From Methanoregula sp. (GTDB lineage: Archaea; Halobacteriota; Methanomicrobia; Methanomicrobiales; Methanospirillaceae): a DNA stretch of 43,586 bases. How positions within the stretch are numbered: position 1 is the first letter of the stretch; each line of letters begins with the position of its first letter. The stretch lies in the NCBI RefSeq assembly GCF_028679125.1, contig NZ_JAJRCG010000023.1, positions 1 through 43,586 on the forward strand, in the 5' to 3' direction. A program made the position numbers and the translations under genes. The notes beneath the pieces were generated by a model, which was not told the DNA's origin, searched no databases, and saw only the letters and a list, made by a program, of their open reading frames with translations. Below are positions 32,093 through 41,000 of the stretch, piece after piece.

Positions 32093-32865
32093 CAAAAGAA
32101 GTTTTTATCAAAGACGTAATGGCAAAGCCCGCAACCATAGCAAAATCAGCCAAGATAACCGAAGCGCTTGATAAGATGCTCGAGTTCGGCCTCGATCCCC
32201 TGATCGCCGTCAATAACAACGCGGTGGTCGGCACGGTCTCACGGCAGGCAATCGCAGAGAAGCTGGGGAGCAAGCAGAACTCCAGCCTTGCCCCGACTGC
32301 CATCCATGTGGCAAGCGTGGTCGAGGAGGACTTCACCAGTGTCTATCCGGACCAGAACACGAACGTCCTGATACCCCTTCTCCAGAAGTACAAGCTCGTC
32401 GTGGTCTACGATGCCGATCACAAGCTCATCGGGCAGGTCTCGGCCGGGGACCTGCTGAAGAAATACCAGCCCGAGGACGGGATGGAGAGCGCGATCGAGA
32501 AGGTGCTGACTATCGAGGCAGACGAGCGCGTTGTCCACCTCCGGCGCCGGATGCTGGACGACAACATCAACCGGTTCGTGGTGACGGAGCACGAGAAATA
32601 CACGGGCATCGTGACCGAGACCGACGTGGCAATCGCCATGCGCGAGTTCCGCAAACAGGTGGACGACAACCACCAGGACCACCGGATCCGGAACCTGCTG
32701 GTCAAGGATATCATGAGCTCCCCGCTCATCAGCGTGGAACGGACGGCAAAGGTGGCCGATACCGTTGCCCTGATGCTGAAGAAGAATATCAGTTCTCTCC
32801 CGGTGATGGACAAGGGCAAGCTGGCAGGCGTTGTCACCCGGCGCTCGCTTGTCAACGCACTCTGA
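32089..32865 (+). CDS. Four-CBS-domain protein (CBS operon gene 5)
   Basis: A 258-residue protein, the last of the CBS series. CBS motifs lie at about 6-60, 68-126, 132-186 and 202-257. The first (IKDVMAKPATIAKSAKI) and last (VKDIMSSPLISVERTAKV...GVVTRRSLV) are canonical; the second and third are more divergent and begin without MT. A charged helix with QVDDNHQDH separates the third and fourth. Its start overlaps gene 4 by four bases. A T-run terminator follows the stop. Together the five genes carry 18 CBS motifs with no attached effector domain apart from the zinc ribbon of gene 1. Confidence 0.92.
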   Translation: MTKEVFIKDVMAKPATIAKSAKITEALDKMLEFGLDPLIAVNNNAVVGTVSRQAIAEKLGSKQNSSLAPTAIHVASVVEEDFTSVYPDQNTNVLIPLLQKYKLVVVYDADHKLIGQVSAGDLLKKYQPEDGMESAIEKVLTIEADERVVHLRRRMLDDNINRFVVTEHEKYTGIVTETDVAIAMREFRKQVDDNHQDHRIRNLLVKDIMSSPLISVERTAKVADTVALMLKKNISSLPVMDKGKLAGVVTRRSLVNAL

Positions 32866-32888
32866 TCCGGGACCCGATCCAATCTCCC

Positions 32889-32894
32889 TTTTTT
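32889..32894 (+). terminator. T-run terminator of the CBS operon
   Basis: CCCTTTTTTATAG lies 24 bases beyond the stop of the fifth CBS gene. A facing A6 run at 32955-32960 supplies the T run for the convergent lipoprotein gene on the other strand. Confidence 0.55.
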
Positions 32895-32997
32895 ATAGTG
32901 TTCCGACACCGGAAAATTCCCGGTTCTGGTTGTATGGGCCTATTCCCCCAGTTTAAAAAAGATAATGATTCATCTGGACGCTGTACAGTCCGCCAGG

Positions 32998-34668
32998 TTA
33001 TTCCGGTGTGAGCGTTCCCCCGTTCGTCAGGGTATACGTCTTCCCCCCCAGTGCACGGTTGGCCGCAAGGCTTGCATCATAGGTTACCGTGTGGCCATTA
33101 CCGTTGATGTTGGTGATGCTGGTGCCCGAGATCCCGTCGGTATCGGAAAGACTGGCCAGCTCCGAATCGGCGGTGACGCTCCACGAGCTGGTTGCATCGA
33201 GGGTCAGTGCTGCCGAATTGATGGCACCGGTCAGCGATGCGCCGTTCTTCAGGGTTGCGTCAATCGAGCTGATACTGTCGGTGACGAGCGAGCCGGTCAG
33301 GGCGGTGTTTTCAGCAGTAAAGGTAACCGTACCGCCGTTGCTCCCGGAGGTGCCCCAGCGGGTTGTTCCCGCTGCGTTGATGAGGGTATCCGAATTGCTG
33401 GTGACCTTCACGCTGTCCAGCGTGATCCTGGCATTCGTGTTCGTGACGAAGAATGCCGGGCCGGCTGTTGACGTGTAGGAACCGCCATCCATCGTGAACG
33501 TTCCCGTTCCGGCATCGGCATCGCCGGACATGCTCTGGTAGATCATGGTGCCGCCGGTCTTCGCCACCCCGCCGGTCAGCGTGGTGTTCTCAAGGATGAT
33601 GGAGTTGAAGCCCTCGATGACCGCGGCTTCCGAACCGGTTGCGGTAGCCGTAGCATCCGTAACCGTGATCACACCCGTCGAATATATTGCCGGCGAGTCA
33701 GTACCGGAACAGATGATTGTTCCCCGGGTTGCCGTTACGGTGCCGCTGCCGCGGTCCGTTGCAAGGGGTGCACTGTTGGCCCCTGTGGTGTCGATATCGA
33801 CATCGGTGAGGACCAGGGTGCCGCCGTTCGTTGCCATGACGCCATGGCCCCCGCCACCGGTTGCCTTGATGCTGACCCTGTTCAGGACGATGGTCGACCC
33901 GGTACCGGTCGGGAATGCGCCGTTGGCGCCGCTGCCGCTCGTGGTGATACTGCCGCCGTTGATCGTCACTTTTCCCCCGTCAGATGCGAGAACCGCTGCA
34001 TTGAGGCCGTAGAAACTGCTTGCATCGCTCGACGAGGTCTCGCCGGTTGTTATGATGGTCGGGTTTATCAGGGTGAGGTCGCCGTTGCCGGTGACATAGA
34101 CCGCTGAGATATCGTTGGTAGACGATGAGTAGGTCTTGCCGGTCTCGCTCGCGGTCCCGCCATCCAGGGTGTAGGTACCGCTGAACGTGTACGATGACGA
34201 GCCGGAACTGCTGCCCCCAGGTACCCCGCTGCCCGTCTGGCCTGATCCTTCGGGACCTCCCTGTCCCCTACCACCCGGCGTTGCCCCGCCGGTTCCCATG
34301 CCCCCGGAAGACGAGTTGCTCCCGGGCATCATACCCCCCGGGCCCCCCATGCCGTTTGAGGAACTGATGTTTCCTCCCCTGGTTCCCGGTGGAGCCGCAC
34401 CGGCTCCCCAGTCCCCGAAAGACGAGTTGCTCCCGGGCATCATACCCCCCGGGCCCCCCATGCCGTTTGAGGAGCTGGAGTTACTGCCGGGAGGCATGCC
34501 CCCGGGGGGACTGCTGCCGGATGTTGTGCTGGCAGCCACGGCAGCATGGTCCGCAGCAGCGGCATTTCCGGAGGATGCGGTAGTTGACGAGGTGCCGGTG
34601 CACCCGGCAAAGGCTGCAACAGCCAGGATCAGAAGTCCTGATACAATGAACCATCTGTTGACTTTCAT
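32998..34668 (-). CDS. Beta-helix surface lipoprotein with Gly/Ser/Met-rich repeats
   Basis: A 556-residue exported protein. The N-terminus is a signal peptide with lipobox AFAGC (C23). Residues about 45-155 are a low-complexity Gly/Ser/Asn/Met/Pro linker with two near-identical 37-residue units. From about 160 onward short beta-strand repeats (GGKVTINGGSITTSG, GGTLVLTDVDIDT) predict a right-handed beta-helix like those of adhesins and pectate-lyase-fold proteins. Many NxS/T sites suggest glycosylation, possibly by AglB. Catalytic residues are not evident, so adhesion or a surface structural role is more likely than an enzyme. A TATA box (AATATAAGAG, 34711-34720) lies upstream. It converges with the CBS operon. 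Confidence 0.8.
   Translation of the reverse strand: MKVNRWFIVSGLLILAVAAFAGCTGTSSTTASSGNAAAADHAAVAASTTSGSSPPGGMPPGSNSSSSNGMGGPGGMMPGSNSSFGDWGAGAAPPGTRGGNISSSNGMGGPGGMMPGSNSSSGGMGTGGATPGGRGQGGPEGSGQTGSGVPGGSSSGSSSYTFSGTYTLDGGTASETGKTYSSSTNDISAVYVTGNGDLTLINPTIITTGETSSSDASSFYGLNAAVLASDGGKVTINGGSITTSGSGANGAFPTGTGSTIVLNRVSIKATGGGGHGVMATNGGTLVLTDVDIDTTGANSAPLATDRGSGTVTATRGTIICSGTDSPAIYSTGVITVTDATATATGSEAAVIEGFNSIILENTTLTGGVAKTGGTMIYQSMSGDADAGTGTFTMDGGSYTSTAGPAFFVTNTNARITLDSVKVTSNSDTLINAAGTTRWGTSGSNGGTVTFTAENTALTGSLVTDSISSIDATLKNGASLTGAINSAALTLDATSSWSVTADSELASLSDTDGISGTSITNINGNGHTVTYDASLAANRALGGKTYTLTNGGTLTPE
34308..34477 (-). repeat. Tandem near-identical 59-bp units, 111-bp period, inside the lipoprotein gene
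   Basis: Bases 34308-34366 and 34419-34477 are nearly identical, with one mismatch seen. The 111-base period keeps the frame and encodes the GMGGPGGMMPGSNSS segment twice. A third, more degenerate unit precedes them. Such units change number readily by slippage or recombination. Confidence 0.75.
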
Positions 34669-34754
34669 ACGGAAATCATACCTTTTTCATCACCCTGACA
34701 TCCCGCCGATCTCTTATATTCGTCACATGGGTGACGGTCAAATAATGCATAGAT

Positions 34755-34798
34755 GACGGGATGTATTGAACATATACGTATCATGAATGAATCCCGTC
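34755..34798. promoter_or_regulatory. 8-bp inverted repeat around a TATA-like core
   Basis: GACGGGAT (34755-34762) and ATCCCGTC (34791-34798) are exact complements and flank CATATACGTATC, a TATA-like core for the acetyltransferase gene. The divergent lipoprotein promoter is at 34711-34720. The pair may be a regulator site covering the + strand promoter. Confidence 0.4.
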
Positions 34799-34855
34799 CA
34801 TCGATCCGTCACGCGTATGTAGTTCTCCCGCCAATATCCCCCTGAGGAGATACCC

Positions 34856-35704
34856 GTGAGAGACGATGTACTGTTCAGGACCATGACCCGGGAGGAAGCT
34901 GGTATGGCGATCGCATGGGCCGCACGTGAGGGATGGAATCCCGGTCGTGCAGATGCTGAATGTTTCTATGCCACTGACCCGGATGGTTTCTTCTGCGCTG
35001 AAACGGACGGGAAGATCGTCGGGATGGTCTCGGTGGTCAACTACGATGACCGTATCTCGTTTTACGGTCTCTTCATTGTGGACCCTGCATACCGGGCACA
35101 GGGAATCGGGATGCAACTCTACCGATATGCGATGCGCCATGCCGGTTCACGCATTGTGGGTTGCGACGGTGTTGTTGCAATGGTGGAGAAGTACCAGAAG
35201 GATGGCGGGCTCTTCCTGCACTACAACAATGCACGGTACGAGGGGACCGGCGGCGGGACGATGCCAGCCGGGCTCGTACCGGCACGGGACGTGGACTTCC
35301 GGCTGCTTGCGGACTATGATGCAGCACACTTCCCGGCCCGGCGGGAGCGTTTCCTCCGGTGCTGGGTGCAGCACCCGGGCCATCACGGGCTTGCACTGCT
35401 GGATAATGAGGGGAAGATCCTCGGGTACGGCGTACGGCGACCCTGCCAGGCCGGTCACAAGATCGGGCCGCTCTTTGCCCGCAACCGGGCAACCGCAGAA
35501 CTCATCCTCGACGGGCTCGTGGCAGGTATCCCCGGCGAGCAGTTCTATCTCGATATCCCGGTCCCGAATACGGGTGCTGCCGCTCTCGTGAAGGACCGCT
35601 CCATGAACCCGGTCTTCTTCACCGCCCGGCTCTATACCACGCCGGAACCCGTCCCGCTCCCGCTGGATGAGATCTTCGGGGTCACCACGTTCGAGCTCGG
35701 TTAA
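34856..35704 (+). CDS. GNAT-family N-acetyltransferase, two-domain
   Basis: A 282-residue protein. The N-terminal half is a GNAT domain with the acetyl-CoA site VDPAYRAQGIG (R80-x-x-G83-I-G85) after the GLFIV strand. The C-terminal half (about 150-280) is a second, GNAT-like domain seen in the YitH type (HHGLALLDNEGKILGYGVRR). It should use acetyl-CoA to modify an amine; the substrate is unknown. The start is GTG 34856, chosen because GAGGAGA lies six to twelve bases ahead and no ATG fits. It is a single gene with its own promoter region and a T-run at 35829-35836 downstream. Confidence 0.88.
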   Translation: MRDDVLFRTMTREEAGMAIAWAAREGWNPGRADAECFYATDPDGFFCAETDGKIVGMVSVVNYDDRISFYGLFIVDPAYRAQGIGMQLYRYAMRHAGSRIVGCDGVVAMVEKYQKDGGLFLHYNNARYEGTGGGTMPAGLVPARDVDFRLLADYDAAHFPARRERFLRCWVQHPGHHGLALLDNEGKILGYGVRRPCQAGHKIGPLFARNRATAELILDGLVAGIPGEQFYLDIPVPNTGAAALVKDRSMNPVFFTARLYTTPEPVPLPLDEIFGVTTFELG

Positions 35705-35930
35705 GCCAGGGCAGTATCGGTGGCGGCGTAAGAGGACGTGAATGAACTGTCCGGTACGACAGGCTGGTGCAGTCCGATCATACCCTGCATGAAAACATAC
35801 TATCGAACAAATAATACCTGACCGGATCCTTTTTTTATTGTCAGCGTAGAGTATTGCATGTCCAAGACGCCGGTACTTCAGGACATCTGTTCTGTCGGGC
35901 AGGAACGTGCCTGGTCAGCAGGGATGCCGC

Positions 35931-37970
35931 ATGAAACTCAGGAACCGCACGCTCCTTATCCTCGGTCTGGTCTTCCTCTTTCTTTTCGCTGTGATAGCGG
36001 TAGTCTCGTTCAGCATAACCATGGACGGCCTTGACCGGCTTGAATACACCGACATGAACAAGGCTTTCGGCCAGGTGAGATCCGGTATGAACGGGGAGTC
36101 CTCACTGCTCCTGAGTACGTCGCAGGACTGGGGATGGTGGGATGAGACCGCCTCCTTTGTCGCCACCAATGACAACGGATATGTCCAGCGGAACCTGAAT
36201 CCCGAGAGCCTTAAGACGATCAACGTCCCCCTATTTCTGGTCCTTGATCCTGAAGGAAATCTTGTCTATGGCCGGATCAGGTCACCGGATTTCCAGCAGG
36301 ATCAGATCCTTTCTGAAGAGATCCTTCAGGATATCCGGAACACATCCGCGTTGGTTCACCATACAACGGATGATCCGGGGACGGCCGGTGTGCTGCTTTT
36401 ACCCGAAGGGCCCATGTTCATCGCATCAACCCCCATCCGTTTTTCTGACAAGAGCGGACCCCCGATGGGAACGCTCATCATGGGGAGGTACGTGGAAAAC
36501 GGCCCCCTCCAGAGAATCGAAGCCTCTACCGGGTATGTGGTTCTCCTCTCCCGGGAACGGCCGGGTGCAGGGAATGAACAGTTCAGGGCACGGGAATACC
36601 AGCTGGATGGCGTACAGACCGTGCTTGTTCCGGATAATGAGAGCACGATAACGGGATACCGCAGCATCGGGGATCTCGCGGGCAGACCCCTTGTCCTCGG
36701 GGTCACCATGCAGCGTGATATCTACCGTGCAGGTCTTGCCAATACCTCTACCGACCTCCTTCTCCTTTGTCTCTGGGCGGGTATCACGGCCCTTATTGTG
36801 GTCTTCATTATGGATCATATGATTCTCCGGCGCATCGACGCCCTCTCAAACCGTGTCAGAACCCCCGTGGAAAATCCTGATAATGGTGTTCCTGTCCTCG
36901 CGGGCAATGACGAACTGGCGGCACTCGAACGCACGATCCTTGCATCCCGGGCGGATCTCCAGATGAGTGAGCGCCAGCTCCGGATATTCATCAATGCCCT
37001 GCCGGACCCGGCCGGCCTGTATTCCCGTGATGGAACCATTCTCTTCGCCAACACGGCGCTTGCGGCATTCCTGAACACGCCGGTAGACGAACTACCAGGA
37101 ACGCATGTCAGCGATCATCAGCCCCGGGACAAACTGGGGAAATACGTTGCACAGGCAGAAGAGGCGATCAGGAAGAAGGCATCTGTCCAGTGCGAGGTTG
37201 AGTCCGGTGGGAAGACCCTTCTCATCACCCACTACCCGGTCTTCGACTCCAACGGGGAGGTTATCCAGATCGGGCTCCTGACGTTCGATATCAGCGAACA
37301 GAAACGGCTGGAGAATGCCCTCCAGAAAGTCACCAAGAAGGTTGCGCTCCTCAATACGGTGATCTTCAATGATATCCAGAACAAGGTCTTTGTCCAGCGG
37401 GGATATCGCGATCTCCTGCGAAAGGAACTCACCGATCCCAGGCATCTTGATCTCTTAAAGAAGCAGGAAGATGCCGGGGCGGGGATCGAGTCCTCGCTTG
37501 CGTTTGCCCGGGAGTACAGCGATCTGGGGGTCAATCCCCCCCGGTGGCAACGCGTAACCGAAGTGATGGCGTTTGCGATATCCCACCTTGATTACAGGGC
37601 TCTGCAGCGGGACTTCCATCTGGCGGGACTGGAGATCTATGCGGATCCACTGCTGGAGCGGGTCTTCTTCACCCTGGTGGAGAACACGCTCCGGCATAGT
37701 CGGCATGCCACGGTCCTGCGGGCAGAGTATACGATCACCGGCAACGGGGCAGTTATCGTTATCGGGGACGATGGTTGCGGTATCCGGGCGGAAAACAAGG
37801 AGCGGATATTTGAGAAGGGCACGGGTACAGGAGGAGCAGTCGGGCTCTTCCTCTCGCGCGAGATCCTTTCCATCACCGGGATTACAATACGGGAGACCGG
37901 GGAGCCTGGCAAAGGGGCACGGTTCGAGCTGCTGGTGCCGGAGGGGTCGTACCGGGTGAACAGAACCTGA
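35931..37970 (+). CDS. Membrane sensor kinase-like protein lacking the phospho-acceptor histidine
   Basis: A 679-residue protein: membrane helix 1 (7-28), a CHASE4-like extracellular domain (about 30-270, with DWGWWDE), helix 2 (275-297), a linker, one PAS domain (about 352-455), a dimerisation helix and an ATPase domain. At the position of RHDI in the two sister kinases this protein has FNDI, so the phospho-acceptor His is N480. The ATPase boxes remain: N-box with N585, DDGCG at 613-617, and a degenerate G2 (GAVGLFLS). It would bind ATP but cannot autophosphorylate on the normal residue. A role as a pseudo-kinase or scaffold is inferred. The frame extends to a GTG at 35907; ATG 35931 fits the membrane N-terminus. 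The REC kinase follows after 112 bases. Confidence 0.88.
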   Translation: MKLRNRTLLILGLVFLFLFAVIAVVSFSITMDGLDRLEYTDMNKAFGQVRSGMNGESSLLLSTSQDWGWWDETASFVATNDNGYVQRNLNPESLKTINVPLFLVLDPEGNLVYGRIRSPDFQQDQILSEEILQDIRNTSALVHHTTDDPGTAGVLLLPEGPMFIASTPIRFSDKSGPPMGTLIMGRYVENGPLQRIEASTGYVVLLSRERPGAGNEQFRAREYQLDGVQTVLVPDNESTITGYRSIGDLAGRPLVLGVTMQRDIYRAGLANTSTDLLLLCLWAGITALIVVFIMDHMILRRIDALSNRVRTPVENPDNGVPVLAGNDELAALERTILASRADLQMSERQLRIFINALPDPAGLYSRDGTILFANTALAAFLNTPVDELPGTHVSDHQPRDKLGKYVAQAEEAIRKKASVQCEVESGGKTLLITHYPVFDSNGEVIQIGLLTFDISEQKRLENALQKVTKKVALLNTVIFNDIQNKVFVQRGYRDLLRKELTDPRHLDLLKKQEDAGAGIESSLAFAREYSDLGVNPPRWQRVTEVMAFAISHLDYRALQRDFHLAGLEIYADPLLERVFFTLVENTLRHSRHATVLRAEYTITGNGAVIVIGDDGCGIRAENKERIFEKGTGTGGAVGLFLSREILSITGITIRETGEPGKGARFELLVPEGSYRVNRT

Positions 37971-38057
37971 AGCGGATGTGGCAGCGATGCCGGATATCTC
38001 CAGTGCGGGGCAGGATACAGGATCTACCGGAATCATCTTTAACCAGAACTGAACAGG

Positions 38058-38067
38058 ATACATATAG
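38058..38067 (+). promoter_or_regulatory. TATA box for the REC-PAS kinase gene
   Basis: ATACATATAG lies 16-25 bases before the ATG at 38083, as in leaderless archaeal genes. It indicates that the REC-PAS kinase has its own promoter despite following the pseudo-kinase gene closely. Confidence 0.5.
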
Positions 38068-38082
38068 TTCATCCCGGTTACT

Positions 38083-41000
38083 ATGAGCACGATTACCGCC
38101 CTGTATGTGGATGACGAACCGGATCTCCTGGAGATTGCACGGATATTCCTGGAAAAAACCGGGGATCTGACGATCGATACCTGCTCGTCACCCCTTGATG
38201 CCATGGAGAAACTGCGATCCGTACGGTATGATGCCATCATCTCGGATTACCAGATGCCGGAAATGGACGGCATCACCTTTTTAAAAACCGTCCGATCCAA
38301 TGTGGGCCCGATCCCGTTCATCCTCTTCACCGGCCGGGGCCGCGAGGAGGTTGTCATCCAGGCCATCAACCATGGTGCGGATTTCTATCTCCAGAAGGGT
38401 GGTGACCCCAAGGCGCAGTTTGCCGAGCTGGCGCATAAGATCCGCCAGGCAGTCCAGCAGAAACGGGCAGAAGCGAGCATCCACGACCACGAGCGGCGGG
38501 AATCGGATATCATCAATTTCCTGCCCGATGCAACGTTTGCCATTGATATGAGCGGGCATATTATCGCGTGGAACCGGGCAATGGAACGGATGACCGGGGT
38601 GAATGCCCCTGCCGTGATGGGGAAAGGCGATTATGAATATGCGATCCCGTTTTACCATGAACGTCGCCCGATTCTTATCGATCTTGTCCTCCGGAACGAC
38701 CCGGCTGATCCACACTACCCGTTTATCAAGCGGGATGGCAAGACCCTCTTCTCCGAGATCACGATCCCCCATTTCAATAACGGCACGGGTGCGGCCCTCT
38801 GGTTCACGGCATCCCCGCTCTACGATATGCAAGGCACGGTGGTCGGGGCCATTGAATCGATCCGGGACATCACGGACCAGAAACGGATCGAGGAGGCACT
38901 CCGGGAGAGCAAGGAAAAGTTCCGTGAGATGGCAGATCTCCTCCCCCAGATCGTGTACGAGGCGGACTGCCACGGCCTTCTCACCTATGCCAACGCCATT
39001 GCGTTCCAGCTGTTCGGGTACACCCGGGAGGATTTTTCCCGGGGGCTTCATATCCCGGACATGATTGTTCCCGAAGAACGGGAGCGGGGAGTACGTGCCA
39101 TGAGGGATATTCTGGCCGGAAAACCGCTCCCGGCCGGCGGCCAGGAATACCAGGCCCTCCGCAAGGACGGCAGCACGTTCCCTGTCACGATCTATACGGT
39201 TCCCATCGTCAGGAATGATCGCATAACCGGGCTCCGTGGAATCATCGTCGATATCTCCAGCAGGCAGCAGGTGGAAGAGCAGCTCAGGGAGAGGGAGCGG
39301 TTCCTTACCACCCTCATGAGCCACCTGCCCGGTTTTGTTTACCGGTGCAGGAACGACCGTGACTGGACGATGACCTATATCAGCGAGGGATGCCGGGACC
39401 TGACCGGGTATGCACCCGCGGATTTCCTCGTTGACCGGACCATCACCTTCAATGCTCTCATCCACCCGGATCACCGCGAACGGATCTGGCAGAAGTGGCA
39501 GACCCTGCTGGGCCGGCTCGAGGTGTTTGAAGATGAGTATCCCATCATCACGAAGAGCGGGGAGACCCGCTGGGTCCAGGAGCGGGGCCAGGGCATCTTT
39601 TCCGAGGACCACCGTCTGTTGTTCCTGGAAGGTTTTATCGCGGATGTGACCCGGCGCAGGAGCGTTGAGGAGGCACTGGAGAAGAAGAGCCGGTACTACG
39701 AGCTGCTGCTCCACACATCAACGGATGCCATCCATGTCATGGACAAGGACGGGAGACTGCGGGAATGGAACGATGCCTTCCTGTCCCATCTCGGCTATTC
39801 TGCGCAGGAAGCGGCGCATCTGACGATAGCGGACTGGGATGTCTCCAGGAAGATCGATCAGTTCGCTCTGTGGATTGCAGGATTGATCCGGGAAGGAGGG
39901 ATCATTGAGGCCATCCACCGCAGGAAAGACGGCACGCTCAGGGACATGGAGATTACCACGACCGCTGTCACAATTGATGGGGAGAAACTGCTCTATGCCT
40001 CGGCACGGGATATCACCGAGCGGAAACGGGTGAACAGAGCTCTTTTCGAGAGTGAAGCCCGGTATCGCAATATTGTTGAATCGTTCGAGGACCTGTATTA
40101 TGAAACGGATGCGAAGGGGATCATCCGTTTCCTCTCGCCCTCCTGTTATCCCCTCACCGGGTGGACGGTTGCGGAACTGACCGGTAAACCGGTGACGACG
40201 GTTTACTCTGATGAGAAATACAGAAACGATCTGACTGTTGCAATACAGGAGACCGGCTACGTGCGGGATTTCGAGATCGTGCTGAATAAACGTGACGGTA
40301 CTCCTACGCCGGTATCCCTGTCCGCCCACATAATCAGAAATCCCGGCGGCTATCTGGCGGGTATCGCGGGGTCGCTCCGGGACATTACGGACCGGAAACG
40401 GGCAGAGGTGGAGATCCAGAGGAGCAGGGAGCAGCTGGCCCTCGTGATCGCGGGGTCCGGTGCCGGGTTCTGGGACTGGAACATTCCGGAAGGCCGTCTC
40501 ATCATCAACGAACGATGGGCAGAAATTATCGGGCATTCGCTTGCCGATCTGGAGCCGATCTCCGTAAAGACCTGGGAAAAATACTGTCACCCGGATGACC
40601 TGAGACGTTCCGAGATCCTGCAGCAGCAGCACTTCACTGGTGAAAACCCGGTGTACGAGTCCGAAGCCCGGATGCTTCACGCTGACGGGCACTGGGTCTG
40701 GGTGCTCGACCGGGGAAAAGTCGTTGAATGGGATCACGAACACCGCCCGGTGAGGATGACCGGGACGCATATTGACATTACCCGGATCAAACAGATGGAG
40801 AGCGCCCTCCGGCAGGCAAATACGAAACTCAATCTCCTCAACAGCATCACGCGCCACGATATCGTGAACCAGCTGACGTCGCTCAAAGGGTTCCTCGAAC
40901 TGTCCCGGATGAATCCTGCCGACACCGCTTCCGTGGCGGGGTTCATCGACAAGGAAGAGAGTATTGCCAAAACGATCGAGCGGCAGATCGCCTTTACCCG

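Noticed and set aside
34308..34477. Repeats considered as a CRISPR array
   Set aside because: There are only two good units, they are in frame within a coding region, and there are no spacers or cas genes.
34187..34756. A Pro-rich + strand frame of 189 codons
   Set aside because: It is the complement of the Gly/Ser/Met-rich stalk of the lipoprotein and covers its promoter.
38281..39714. A 477-codon open frame on the - strand opposite the REC-PAS kinase
   Set aside because: The opposite strand encodes REC and PAS domains throughout; the antisense product is low-complexity and has no promoter.
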